From assembly GCA_964471235.1 (NCBI GenBank), contig CAYYGL010000014.1:1-43496 (forward strand): a DNA stretch of 43,496 bases, given 5' to 3'. The stretch comes from CAYYGL01 sp964471235. GTDB lineage: Bacteria; Calditrichota; Calditrichia; RBG-13-44-9; J075. The position numbers were made by a program, and so were the translations under genes. The notes beneath the pieces were generated by a model, which saw only the letters and a program-made list of their open reading frames with translations, did no database searches and was not told the DNA's origin. Positions 34,653-43,496 of this stretch are shown here, one piece after another (position 1 is the first letter of the stretch; each line of letters starts with the position of its first letter).

Positions 34653-34688
34653 AAAGAAAAAGGTCGACTTTCGCCGACCTTTTTCTTT
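34653..34688. terminator. intrinsic terminator after the receptor/secreted protein/PorV operon
   Basis: A perfect 14-bp stem AAAGAAAAAGGTCG/CGACCTTTTTCTTT encloses an 8-base loop. On the minus strand the GGTCG/CGACC core is followed by TTTTTCTTT, so it works for the minus-strand operon that ends at 34711. The A/T symmetry would let it act in both directions. Confidence 0.85.
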
Positions 34689-34710
34689 TACATCGGGAAA
34701 GGCATTCCGC

Positions 34711-35733
34711 TTAGAAGCCGATAGTCAACTGAAAAAGATTATTCCCGTCAAAATATTGAGAATCCCGGAATGCATAATCAAACGCCAGATCCGTGTTTCC
34801 GAACTTATAATGGAGCCCAACACCCAGGGTAAAGGTGTAGAGCTGGTCGTCGGAATTGGTATTCTGTGCGAACAAATACCCACCACGCAGCGCAATCAGG
34901 TCGTTGTAGTTATATTCCGCTCCGACCTTGTAGTTATCGTTTCCGAAGTTGTTGTTCACAAAATTACCGTTCAGAATCACACTGTTCTGTTCGTTGATGT
35001 TGCGTTTATACCCAACGCCCAATTCCACGGTTGCCGGTAACTGGAAACTGGCAGTGGGGATATCCCGGAAGTTCCCCTGCACGTCTTTTTGCAGGAAGGC
35101 GGAACCGGAATACTGCATATCGGTGCCGATATTTTTCACTGCCAATCCCATGGATAATCCGCTAATACCGCCCAATTCATGATATTGGATACCCACATCC
35201 ACTGCAAAGGCGGATCCATTGGCACGGGGCACTCGTTCGGAGACGAACTTTCCACTGAAGCCGACCTGAATGGCATCGGTCAACTTACGGGAGTAAGTTA
35301 CCGTTCCGGTCAGGAAGGTGGGTGAAAAAGTTCTTCCGGAGGCGCCATCCATATCTTCGTTGGTGGTAAAGGGGATATCTCCGAAATCGAAGGTTTTCAG
35401 ACTAAAACCAATGGTGCCGAACCGACCGGCCTGCACCCCAATCGCCATATAATTGACATTGATGTCATTAAATATGGTCATGGTAGAGAAGGTGCCGGCC
35501 GCGTGGCTGGTCATGGAAGAAAAGCCAGCGGGATTCCAGTAAATGGCATCTAAACCACTGGTATAAGCGACGTTAGAACCGCCTAACGCCAGGTCACGTG
35601 CACCCACCGGCACCCGCAGTTGCTCACCACCAGCGGTTCCGGTTCGGGCGCCATCACCGGCGTATAATGACGGCAATCCCATCAAAAACACCATCATTAT
35701 GGCTGTTGCCCAGAAAAATTTATATTTTCTCAT
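34711..35733 (-). CDS. PorV/PorQ-family outer-membrane beta-barrel protein
   Basis: This 340-residue protein has a signal peptide (about 1-25, ending LYA). After it comes the family opening GGEQLRVPVGARDLALGGSNVAYTSGLDAIYWNPAG, matched here in short parts (LRVPVGARDLALGGS, DAIYWNPAG). The rest is a regular beta-barrel pattern with the terminal aromatic LFQLTIGF. PorV is a shuttle and barrel component of type IX secretion, and the wider family also includes FadL-like channels. It is the last gene of an operon with a TonB-dependent receptor and a secreted protein carrying a sorting-type domain, which favours the secretion role. It has a good ribosome binding site (GAGGAG). Confidence 0.85.
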   Translation of the reverse strand: MRKYKFFWATAIMMVFLMGLPSLYAGDGARTGTAGGEQLRVPVGARDLALGGSNVAYTSGLDAIYWNPAGFSSMTSHAAGTFSTMTIFNDINVNYMAIGVQAGRFGTIGFSLKTFDFGDIPFTTNEDMDGASGRTFSPTFLTGTVTYSRKLTDAIQVGFSGKFVSERVPRANGSAFAVDVGIQYHELGGISGLSMGLAVKNIGTDMQYSGSAFLQKDVQGNFRDIPTASFQLPATVELGVGYKRNINEQNSVILNGNFVNNNFGNDNYKVGAEYNYNDLIALRGGYLFAQNTNSDDQLYTFTLGVGLHYKFGNTDLAFDYAFRDSQYFDGNNLFQLTIGF

Positions 35734-35799
35734 TATTCACTCCTCATTTATTTTACATCATCCTATTTTCCAGTTAGCTAAGCTTTTATTACCCGTTTG

Positions 35800-38700
35800 T
35801 TAGAAGAATTCCAGAATTTCTGCTGCCTGGATAATAAAGAGCTTTAGCACCTTGGTTTTGCCCAACTCCGGCATATCGATATGAGCGATATAAATACCGC
35901 TGGCAACCGGTAGACTGGCTTCATTTCGTAAATCCCACTGGAAGAATTGGGAGGGATCATCTTTTTCCAGTTTACGCACCTGCACACCGGAAATGGAGAA
36001 GATGCGAATGGTTGCCTTTCTGGGCAGATGGTTAAATGTCACAAAGCGGTTGAACCGACTGGTCTCTTCCGGATTGTTCGCATAGTAAGGATTCGGGAAG
36101 ACATTGATTTTGTCCACATCTTCCTTGGCGGCTGCCAGATCGTCGGTTACCACTTGTTGCGTTTCAAAAGTGAACGTGTCGTTGGGACCATTGGGGATAT
36201 TCACAAGGATATCCATGGTGAACTGGGCACGGAGATATTCCCGACTGCCGCGTTCTTTGGGCCAGATGGCAAATACCACATCCGATGCCGGACCAAAGTT
36301 GTTATCATCATATTCGGCACCTTCGTCGTAATCGCTCTTCATAAAGAACAGGTATTCACGACCACCAAGTCCGTTCGCCGGGAAGTTGGTACCATTCCAA
36401 CCCATATCCCAGATCAGGTTGGCATCGGAGCCGTTTGCCTGAGATTCATTGGCATCTTCCACGAAGCAGATATTTACCCGACGAGGATTATCCGGGTCTA
36501 CCACATCAAATGCTCTCATGGGCAATTGACCAATTCCATTAAAGGCATATCCCAAATCACGACGATAGACTGCACCTTTACTCCAGAATCCGTCGGCATC
36601 TACCGAAGCCTGATCCTGAAATTCCAGATGCATGGGTACCAGATCGGCAAGACCAAGGGTAGAACCGAAGAAGTTGGCACCGATATCCAAACCACCAAAC
36701 AAACCGGCACCACCAAAATTCACCCCGCTAATCCAACGGTCACCATCATAGCTCCAGGAGGCAAAACCCAGGGACTTCGGACCTTCAACCTGAACCAGCA
36801 GACCATCCACAATCGGATAATCAAAATCACCGCTCAGGTTGGAATTGTCGCTAACCAGGGTTTGGCCCGTATTTTCATCCACCAGGTTCCAGGTATGCCA
36901 GGCACCCAGGGTGTCGTATCCAATTACATTTCCAAGGCTGTCGGTGATGGGATCCAGAATCCACTGGGGAGCCTGATTGAATTCCACCCGATAGCTATGC
37001 CCGGTCAATTGACTGGGATTCACCACGGTAACCGTGGCATTGCCGGTGCTGCTGGCGTTTTTGGTAACCGGAATGGTTCCGCCGGGTTCTACCGGATAAC
37101 GAGTGCCGGGTTTCGGCGGCTGGGGAATGATTTCAATAATATTGAGAGCGCTTTCCAGACTCTGATCGGGAACATCCGTATCCGCCACGCCGTCGTTATC
37201 TTCATCTTTAGCGTTATAGGCGGTTACCGCAAAATAGTAACGATTGCCAGCAAACAAGGGCTTATCGTTAATAAAATCCCGATCGACCATAAAAAAGCGT
37301 TGAATACCGGAATTGGTACCAAATTCGATTGGCACCGAAAGCAATTCCCCAAATTCAGGGATAAACCGTAATCCGTTCGTGGTCAGGATAGCATTATTCG
37401 GATTATCAAAGGTGGCAATTCGTTTTGCCTGGGATTTGGTGGCATTTTTATTGGGCAATTGATAAACATTATACCCTTCAAATTTAAAGCCCAGGGGCAA
37501 ATCTTTTTCGGTTTCTGCCACTGCGGCGCGGTCACTACCCCATTCCAGAAGAATTTTATCTTCCATCGGCGTCACATTCACCTTGGGGTCTGCCGGCGGT
37601 TTGGGGATACCGGAGAAAAGTTTGTCATAAATTAATTGGGCAAAATCATCATTCGCTTTTAACTGCGCCACAGCATTGCGGTTGTTACCGCCCTCCTGGG
37701 CAACGATACCGCCGATGACAGCAACCACGACTTCCTGGGTATCGCCAGGTTGCAGGGTAAAAGGACCGGAGCTTAACGATAAGCGGCGGTCGCCGGGGGG
37801 CAGGTTGTTGCCAAATCCGTCGATATCTCCCAGCACGGAAACCGGGTCGCCATCCACCGGGAAGAAAGTCGGTTCACCGGCATGCGGACCAAATCCATGC
37901 AGGAAGGGGGAAGGATTGGCAGTATCCGGATTGGTCACAAAGCCATTCAGCAAATTATACCATTCCAGAGTTCCGTTATAGGTACCCAATTCCGGGTCAT
38001 CGATAGCGCTACCGGCTGCAAAATAGCCAAACGAAGTCATGGGAAGATTAATCTTACCCGGACCGACCTGTTTCAAATCGAAGATAGCAAAATCCTGACT
38101 ATCGTCTACTCCATTATTATTCAAGTCCTGACCCGGAACACCATCAACCACCGGTCCCTGGAAGAAGTCATACCCAACGGAGCCCGGGGGCAGACCGAAT
38201 GCCGCAAAGTCGGCATCTGTTTGGTTCCCGGAATAGGCATACCCAAGACTCCGCCCCGGGTCGGAACCGACCAGGTCGTCAGTATAATTACCCACGTCGG
38301 GGTCAGACCACTGAGCAACAAACATCGAGTCGATGGTATAACCGGATTTATTGATCAACCGATAGCGTTTGAACATGATCTGCCCGAGGGTAGTACTGGG
38401 CTGGTTGTATGCCCACATGGTGACTTGAATTTCGAACCCGAAGGGTTGCGACCCATACAGGTTGGTGGTGGAACCGGGGTCCAAATCATTAATGGCAAAC
38501 CAGATGACCTGGTCAGCACCGGCAATCCCGGGTTCTTCAATTTCACCCACGGTAATTTGGCCATCGCCATTAAGGTCTTGAGAAAAACCGGGGTCATATT
38601 GCCCGTTCCCATTCACATCATAAAACGGGGCACCAACATCAATGGGCCAGTTTTCCCAGGACCACTGGTAATTATCAATTACCTCTTGCTGCATGTCTTC

Positions 38701-39246
38701 AGTGACATCGCCAATGTCAACGCCGTTCATTTCGGCAGCATCATTAATAACCGTTGCCTGACCGACTTTCAGGGATTCCCAATCCCGACGGATCCGGTAA
38801 AGTGCCACCCGGGGGTCATTGGCGTCAATTGCCACCGGGTCATTGGTGGCATCTCCCGGGGTAATAATCCAGCCCGGGGTGGTTCCAATCCGGTAGGTTT
38901 GCCCGCCAACACGCAGCCGCTGGGTGGGGTCCGGGTCTGAAGAACGGAGGGGCTGGCTGCTGGGTAAAATACCGCCCCAGATGAAACCATCCTGAAAGAT
39001 AACATTGGTAGTGCCGCGAGGATAAATTCCACCGGCGTTACCGGTGATGGGGTCTCGTCCCGACCAGCCATCATTCCGCACCCAGTAAGCCCAATTGGAA
39101 ATATTGGAAAGTGCCTGGGTTTGGGTTCCCTGCCCGGGCTTGTTAAAGTTTACATTGCGCTCGCCGGCCGGTCCCTTGGCAAATAGTGCCGTTGCCAGGA
39201 ACAGCCACAGCATGGCAAAGAGAACTATAAATAGTTTCTTTATCAT
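35800..39246 (-). CDS. large secreted protein with C-terminal type IX-like sorting domain
   Basis: This is a 1148-residue protein with a signal peptide (about 1-23, ending LFA). The body is not recognised. It has acidic Asp/Asn repeats resembling calcium-binding or thrombospondin type-3 motifs (DVNGNGQYDPG, DLNGDGQITVGE, DLNNNGVDDSQD, DEDNDGVADTD) and a fibronectin type III-like part around 570-710. The last roughly 90 residues begin VFPNPYYANN and contain ATIRIFSISGVQVRKL, WDLRNEASLPVASGIYIAHI and a KVLKLFII strand, typical of the Por secretion system sorting domain. An extra eight-residue tail (AAEILEFF) follows. It is presumably exported to the surface. It lies 66 bases before the PorV-like gene and 60 after the receptor gene. 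Confidence 0.8.
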   Translation of the reverse strand: MIKKLFIVLFAMLWLFLATALFAKGPAGERNVNFNKPGQGTQTQALSNISNWAYWVRNDGWSGRDPITGNAGGIYPRGTTNVIFQDGFIWGGILPSSQPLRSSDPDPTQRLRVGGQTYRIGTTPGWIITPGDATNDPVAIDANDPRVALYRIRRDWESLKVGQATVINDAAEMNGVDIGDVTEDMQQEVIDNYQWSWENWPIDVGAPFYDVNGNGQYDPGFSQDLNGDGQITVGEIEEPGIAGADQVIWFAINDLDPGSTTNLYGSQPFGFEIQVTMWAYNQPSTTLGQIMFKRYRLINKSGYTIDSMFVAQWSDPDVGNYTDDLVGSDPGRSLGYAYSGNQTDADFAAFGLPPGSVGYDFFQGPVVDGVPGQDLNNNGVDDSQDFAIFDLKQVGPGKINLPMTSFGYFAAGSAIDDPELGTYNGTLEWYNLLNGFVTNPDTANPSPFLHGFGPHAGEPTFFPVDGDPVSVLGDIDGFGNNLPPGDRRLSLSSGPFTLQPGDTQEVVVAVIGGIVAQEGGNNRNAVAQLKANDDFAQLIYDKLFSGIPKPPADPKVNVTPMEDKILLEWGSDRAAVAETEKDLPLGFKFEGYNVYQLPNKNATKSQAKRIATFDNPNNAILTTNGLRFIPEFGELLSVPIEFGTNSGIQRFFMVDRDFINDKPLFAGNRYYFAVTAYNAKDEDNDGVADTDVPDQSLESALNIIEIIPQPPKPGTRYPVEPGGTIPVTKNASSTGNATVTVVNPSQLTGHSYRVEFNQAPQWILDPITDSLGNVIGYDTLGAWHTWNLVDENTGQTLVSDNSNLSGDFDYPIVDGLLVQVEGPKSLGFASWSYDGDRWISGVNFGGAGLFGGLDIGANFFGSTLGLADLVPMHLEFQDQASVDADGFWSKGAVYRRDLGYAFNGIGQLPMRAFDVVDPDNPRRVNICFVEDANESQANGSDANLIWDMGWNGTNFPANGLGGREYLFFMKSDYDEGAEYDDNNFGPASDVVFAIWPKERGSREYLRAQFTMDILVNIPNGPNDTFTFETQQVVTDDLAAAKEDVDKINVFPNPYYANNPEETSRFNRFVTFNHLPRKATIRIFSISGVQVRKLEKDDPSQFFQWDLRNEASLPVASGIYIAHIDMPELGKTKVLKLFIIQAAEILEFF

Positions 39247-39306
39247 TGGTTACTCCTTATCATTTATTTTTTTTGAACTCAATCGACAGATATCCGAACC
39301 GAAAGA

Positions 39307-42300
39307 TTAGTAGTTCAACTTAATTCCGAAGAAAATCTGCCGGGGATGACCGTATAATTGCAGCCCAAGTTCATCCCAATATGCCTGACCGTTCTCGATA
39401 TTAATGGCACGATATTCATTCACATAATCTTCGCCACCATTAGCTTCAATAAACGGTCGAGCAACCTGACGATTGCTGATAAAACCGTCATCATCCGGAG
39501 TACCGGTCGAAGGATAGACATTGATCACATTCTTGGTATTGAACAGGTTATTCACCCGCATATACACGGTGGCTTGTAAATTCTTCATCAGGTTAAAGGT
39601 CTTATCCACTCGCAGGTCAAAATTATAAACGAACGGGGTGGTGGAGTGACCAACCTGTTCTAATGCGCGCCGAGAACGGGTATCTAACAAGTAATCGACC
39701 CCGGCATTATAGGCATTTGCCTGCCCCACATCGGATTGGGCAAACGTATAGGGATGGCCGCTGTTAAAGGTAAAGAGAACATTCACCCCGGTATTTTGCA
39801 ACAGGGCGCCGCCGTCATTTCTGCCCCATCGGTAGTCCAAATTAATCGAACCCCGGTGAGTTTGGGAGAAATCCAACGGGTTGATAACCGTGGGACGAGG
39901 GGAATTCTGTTCCAGGGCACCCACTGCGGAAGTCCGGGTAGAACCGGTACCTTCGGCGCGGTTCAGGGTGTAGTTCAATTGCGCTTGCAACCGGTTGAAT
40001 CGTCGCAGGGTTAAGCTGAACTCCATCCCCTTGGTGGTGGTAAAGTCGCCATTTACCAGAATATTAAAGGGGTTCAATCCGGTACCGGGAGCCGGTTTTA
40101 CCTGATCCACCTGTACCTGCCCTTTCACGTTTCGATAAAAACCAGCGATATCAAACGCTGCCACTACACCTAACTGCTGACGAAATCCGATTTCATAAGA
40201 GGTAGTGCGTACCGGATCAAGTGCAAATCCTGCCGGATTTAAGAAAGCAAAACCGGAGGCAATGTATTCAAAGTTATACTCATGCACACCGGCAAACATG
40301 GTTTCCAGTTCCGGCATCTGGATGAATTTACCATATTGCATATAGAATACGGTTTTTTCACTCACCGGGAAGGAGAAACCTAAACGAGGGCTCAATTGTT
40401 TGAAGGCATCTACCTGTTCCCAGGCGTCTTTGGTAAACTTCTTGGTGTTTTGATCAAACGAGGGGTTTTCCGGATTCTTCAAGCGCAATGCTTTGGTATC
40501 AAAATAATCGAAGCGCAGACCGGCGTTGATAATCAAATCGTTGTATTCGATTTTATCCTGCACATAAAACGATCCGAACTGCGGATGCTTCGGTGCTTCA
40601 GCGGTCTGAATACCGGTCGCTTGATCAAAAGCATCGTTATCGGCTTCGTTACCAAAAATATCATAGCCGTAATTATTCACCCGACTATTGGAAACATATT
40701 GTACCAGTTCCACATTTTTGGCATTTAACGGTTTATCCGGGTCAATTTTAATACTGATCACATCCGGGCGAACCACAAACCGACGCAGGGTATAACGGCG
40801 GATATCGCCACCCACCTTCACTTCATGGTGACGTCCAATCTGGCTATTCCAGTTCAGAGCACCGCTAACATAATTTTCTTTTTGGATGCGATAAGTTCGG
40901 TAGGGATCTCCACGACGGGCAAAGTAAATACCATTAAAGCGATAGTTCGGGAACGGATTGAAACGGTTCATAAACTGAACTTCGCCATTGGTCGCTTTAG
41001 CGACTTCCAGACTATCCCACCATTTGAACCATTGATTCCCCAGGTAGCTGTCTTTCCGATCCAGTTTCGAGTTAAAATAACTGACCGTTCCTTCCAGCAG
41101 TGAAGTGGGGGATAAAATGTAGGTCAATTTACCGGTTAACAAATAATTGGTAAAATCATCGTCGAAAGTGCGGTCGTTAAGCACATTCAGCATGGGGGTA
41201 TTCGGTGCATTTCCAGTCTGATTCCGTTCATAAAATGAATTGAACTGGCGGGTCCGATCGCTGAAAGAGCCGCTTACCCGGAATTGCAATGGGGAGTAAT
41301 CAAATAACAGGGTGCTTTGTACTGCCCATTGGTCTTCTGCCCGTTGCGGTGTATAACCATCCGGGTAGCTGTAGCGATCGATGACATCCGGCGTGCCATT
41401 AATGACGTTCGGGTTGTCGATATTGGTATCAACCAGATTGGTCAATGTGAACCCTTTACTAAAACGAACGGAGCGGTCTCCCTTTTTCGTATTTTCCGCA
41501 GCTACGAAGAAGCGAATTTTATCGCCGAACAGGGGACCACTTAAAGTAGCAACACCGGTGTGCCAGCGATAGGTGTTGGTTCCCAAAAAGGTGCCGCCTT
41601 CACTGGCAAACTTGTCGGTTTGGAAATCCACCGAAAAGTGATAATCGGTACCACCGGTTTTCAATTCCGTTCGGATAATACCGGAATTGGCACCGCCGTA
41701 TTCGGCATTGTAACCACCTGCCAATACCTGGAACTCTTCCACTGCTTCCTGAATGATATAGAGGGATTGGGTATTGGTCAATGGGTCAACCGAAGAGGCA
41801 CCATCGATGTAGTATCCGACTTCATCCGGGCGACCACCGCGAATGTAGATATTGTTATCCTGCACCACCACACTGTTCTGGGTGGCAATTACTTCGTTAA
41901 ACCCACGCACCGGAATGTTTTCCAGGTCTTCGGAAGTTACCAGGGACACACTCTGAGTAACGTGTTTTTCCACCAGGGGGCGGGAGGCTGTCACCACCAC
42001 GGCTTCACCTTCAATAGCCGCTTCTTCCAGCTCGAAGTTTACTTCCGTGGTGATGTCTGCGGATACCCGCACACCGGTTTTGGTAACTTCTTTGTACCCG
42101 ATAAAGCTGGCTTTGACATCATAAATGCCAACCGGCACATTTAAAATCACATAGTAGCCGTCTACATCCGTGGCTGCCCCGAAAGTCGTTCCTTCAATCA
42201 CCACGTTCACACCCGGCAACGGATCCCCGGAATTGGCATCTTTAATAACGCCAACCACTTTACCGGAGGACTGACCAAATATCAGCACGGGTAGAAAGAA

Positions 42301-42336
42301 CATCAGGACTGTTAAAAACCAAAATTTTTTAGTCAT
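39307..42336 (-). CDS. TonB-dependent receptor with carboxypeptidase-like N-terminal domain
   Basis: The product is 1009 residues from ATG 42336 (GGAG eight bases upstream); the frame extends to 42372 without a good site. Signal peptide about 1-21 (VLIFGQ), carboxypeptidase-regulatory-like domain (about 24-100: GVIKDANSGDPLPGVNVVIEG), plug (about 110-215, with IYIRGGRPDEVGYYIDGAS) and a barrel ending RQIFFGIKLNY. It differs from the SusC type in plug motif and has no SusD partner. Instead it leads an operon with a large secreted protein and a PorV-like barrel. The receptor may import a ligand bound by that protein or serve as an assembly site. Confidence 0.93.
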   Translation of the reverse strand: MTKKFWFLTVLMFFLPVLIFGQSSGKVVGVIKDANSGDPLPGVNVVIEGTTFGAATDVDGYYVILNVPVGIYDVKASFIGYKEVTKTGVRVSADITTEVNFELEEAAIEGEAVVVTASRPLVEKHVTQSVSLVTSEDLENIPVRGFNEVIATQNSVVVQDNNIYIRGGRPDEVGYYIDGASSVDPLTNTQSLYIIQEAVEEFQVLAGGYNAEYGGANSGIIRTELKTGGTDYHFSVDFQTDKFASEGGTFLGTNTYRWHTGVATLSGPLFGDKIRFFVAAENTKKGDRSVRFSKGFTLTNLVDTNIDNPNVINGTPDVIDRYSYPDGYTPQRAEDQWAVQSTLLFDYSPLQFRVSGSFSDRTRQFNSFYERNQTGNAPNTPMLNVLNDRTFDDDFTNYLLTGKLTYILSPTSLLEGTVSYFNSKLDRKDSYLGNQWFKWWDSLEVAKATNGEVQFMNRFNPFPNYRFNGIYFARRGDPYRTYRIQKENYVSGALNWNSQIGRHHEVKVGGDIRRYTLRRFVVRPDVISIKIDPDKPLNAKNVELVQYVSNSRVNNYGYDIFGNEADNDAFDQATGIQTAEAPKHPQFGSFYVQDKIEYNDLIINAGLRFDYFDTKALRLKNPENPSFDQNTKKFTKDAWEQVDAFKQLSPRLGFSFPVSEKTVFYMQYGKFIQMPELETMFAGVHEYNFEYIASGFAFLNPAGFALDPVRTTSYEIGFRQQLGVVAAFDIAGFYRNVKGQVQVDQVKPAPGTGLNPFNILVNGDFTTTKGMEFSLTLRRFNRLQAQLNYTLNRAEGTGSTRTSAVGALEQNSPRPTVINPLDFSQTHRGSINLDYRWGRNDGGALLQNTGVNVLFTFNSGHPYTFAQSDVGQANAYNAGVDYLLDTRSRRALEQVGHSTTPFVYNFDLRVDKTFNLMKNLQATVYMRVNNLFNTKNVINVYPSTGTPDDDGFISNRQVARPFIEANGGEDYVNEYRAINIENGQAYWDELGLQLYGHPRQIFFGIKLNY

Positions 42337-43053
42337 CTCTTTGTCTCCATTAATTAGTTGACTGTTAAACATTAAACTACTCTTCAGGCGGGTTTAATCG
42401 CTTCATGTCATAAAGCTTCCTCCTATCAGTTAAGTTAAACTTGACATTTAGGATAACCATAAATCTTACGCACATTACGAATTGAGGAGATAGATAGCTC
42501 GACTGAAGATGCAAGGCTATATCAGCACAAGAAGAAGTTGTTAGATGGGGTTAAATTAGTTATGTAGCGAAGATAAAAGATTTGGGTAGCAAACAAGCTA
42601 TACTTACCTCCTCGTTAAATGACAAGCTGCTTAAATCCTCCAAAACGCCGTACCACTATACAAAAATCGTGCACATTTAAACACACCGCCTCTTTAGAGC
42701 AATAAAAACAAGAGGTTATCAAATTTTACGCTTGCTGCCAATACTGTGATCAAGATCATATTTTCCTATGGAACAGGAAAAACATTTCCTACCCGATTTA
42801 ACAGATAATCACTTAAAATTCATTGCCTTATCAACAGATCACTTTTTTACCTGCGACTGACCAAAAAGAACAAGAGAGATATTTCTTTTTCACAAAATGA
42901 AACTATTCCGTTTTACCGGCAAATTACTGTAAGTTTGCTGTAGTGAAAAAGCGGAAGAGTTTAGCAGATATTTTTGAAATATGCAATACCCGGACAAAAA
43001 AAGTGGAAAGAGGCTTGCCGAGGAACATTCCAAGGGGCGATAAGTGCGGGGGG
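42337..43053. other. 717-bp intergenic region upstream of the receptor operon
   Basis: No confident gene. It holds a CRP/FNR-like palindrome (42745-42760, listed separately) and the 14-base block CTCCTATCAGTTAA (42420-42433) shared with the susC leader. A nine-codon frame on the minus strand (42377-42406, MKRLNPPEE) lies behind that block's GGAGG. Frames on the plus strand at 42943-43186 overlap the permease gene end and look like chance. Confidence 0.45.
42745..42760. promoter_or_regulatory. candidate CRP/FNR-family operator
   Basis: TGTGATCAAGATCATA matches the CRP half-site pattern TGTGA-N6-TCACA at nine of ten positions. Its core TGATCAAGATCA is a perfect palindrome apart from the central AA. 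It is also near the FNR pattern TTGAT-N4-ATCAA. It lies about 410 bases upstream of the receptor start, which is far for direct control, so the true promoter position matters. Confidence 0.35.
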
Positions 43054-43496
43054 TCATTTACGAACCGAAAGCATCAGGGAAATGCCACAAAATCCAAAAA
43101 CAATGTTTCCAATCCACGCACCCAGCCAGGGGTCTAAGGTGCCGTTATGTCCCAAAACTTGCCCGGTGCGAATAAATAAGAAATAAATAAAGCTAATCAG
43201 AAGTGCCAGAGCGAATCCTAACGCCGGACCACTGCGCCGCTTCCGCGATGCCAGGGGAATACCAAATAACACAATGATAAAATTGGCAAACGGATAGGAT
43301 ATTTTGAAATATAAGTCAACCAGCCATTTGCGGGCATCGGCGCCAAGATAAAGCATTTTGTCCACAAAGCGGTTTAATTCGGCATAGTTCATCTCTTCCG
43401 GTTTTATCTGTAAATCCAATAAGTCATCGGGAGAGATTTGAGTGTCGGTATACCACAGAGTATCCTCATTCACGACCTGTTCGGTTGAATCGGAAA
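43054..43496 (-). CDS. LptF/LptG (YjgP/YjgQ) family lipopolysaccharide export permease, C-terminal part
   Basis: The frame is open to the window edge, so only the last 147 residues or so are present; the GTG at 43471-43473 is an internal valine, not a start. The visible part ends the periplasmic region (ISPDDLLDLQIKPEEMNYAELNRFVDKM) and has three C-terminal membrane segments with the family pattern ISYPFANFIIVLFGIPLASRKRR in short pieces (YPFANFIIVLFGIPLA) and RTGQVLGHNGTLDPWLGAWIGN. LptF and LptG form the inner-membrane part of the LptB2FGC machine that moves lipopolysaccharide to the outer membrane. Which of the two it is cannot be decided from this part. Confidence 0.88.
   Translation of the reverse strand, partial: SDSTEQVVNEDTLWYTDTQISPDDLLDLQIKPEEMNYAELNRFVDKMLYLGADARKWLVDLYFKISYPFANFIIVLFGIPLASRKRRSGPALGFALALLISFIYFLFIRTGQVLGHNGTLDPWLGAWIGNIVFGFCGISLMLSVRK

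Noticed and set aside
35947..38940. Long plus-strand open frames (474 and 352 codons) opposite the 1148-residue secreted protein
   Set aside because: The minus-strand protein has a signal peptide, recognisable domains and good operon context; the plus-strand translations are low in complexity and lack start sites, as expected for antisense shadows.

Overview
The window looks like chromosomal DNA of a free-living, flagellated or otherwise chemotactic Gram-negative bacterium of the Bacteroidetes/Fibrobacteres-Chlorobi side of the tree, for example Calditrichota, Ignavibacteriota, KSB1 or Marinimicrobia. The evidence is a SusC/SusD pair, a second TonB-dependent receptor, a PorV-type beta-barrel, a secreted protein ending in a type IX-like sorting domain, a GWxTD-domain protein and an LptF/LptG permease, combined with a CheZ phosphatase. 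I cannot name the genus. No rRNA, tRNA, CRISPR array or complete transposase gene was seen.

Layout. 1-900: the end of a mobile repeat, one doubtful small ORF and mostly non-coding DNA. 901-5356 (+): a seven-helix membrane protein overlapping a hybrid histidine kinase, then a second, soluble hybrid kinase. 5614-13688 (-): one compact chemosensory operon, read in the order small ORF, HEAT-repeat protein, cheR, response regulator, cheY, cheY, cheZ, cheA, cheB. It has no chemoreceptor and no separate cheW. 14053-17083: a PIG-L deacetylase diverging from mtnA plus a TPR lipoprotein. 17309-20692 (-): a 1127-residue hybrid kinase with five sensor domains. 20699-21510: a 49-codon small ORF with a very good ribosome binding site, and a 318-bp mobile repeat. 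21511-24981 (-): a STAND-type NTPase with twelve in-phase 40-residue TPRs. 25381-26447 (+): two coupled thioredoxin-fold exported proteins. 26658-27803 (-): an RlmL-like methyltransferase. 27944-32226 (-): susC-susD. 33075-34478 (-): the GWxTD protein. 34711-42336 (-): a three-gene operon of TonB-dependent receptor, 1148-residue secreted protein and PorV-like barrel. 43054-43496 (-): the end of an LptF/LptG permease running out of the window.

How the parts relate. Much of the left half is signal transduction. CheR, CheB, CheA, CheZ and three single-domain receivers give a near-complete adaptation and phosphorelay set that must use receptors encoded elsewhere. The three hybrid kinases end in a receiver domain and have no output domain or partner regulator beside them. 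The right half is envelope biology: nutrient uptake across the outer membrane and probable type IX-linked secretion.

The main unexpected structure is a family of small non-autonomous transposable repeats (about 180-320 bp) with GTAAC-type terminal inverted repeats and 8-bp target duplications, the signature of IS66-family ends. Four copies plus one end can be seen (1-50, 5406-5596, 13708-13889, 21050-21367, 26453-26647). The two best-matched copies fill gaps between convergent genes and lie within a few bases of stop codons. Also worth attention are the tandem-Hpt CheA, the receptor-less che operon led by a HEAT protein, the STAND-TPR protein with an unrecognised N-terminal domain, and the 49-codon ORF.
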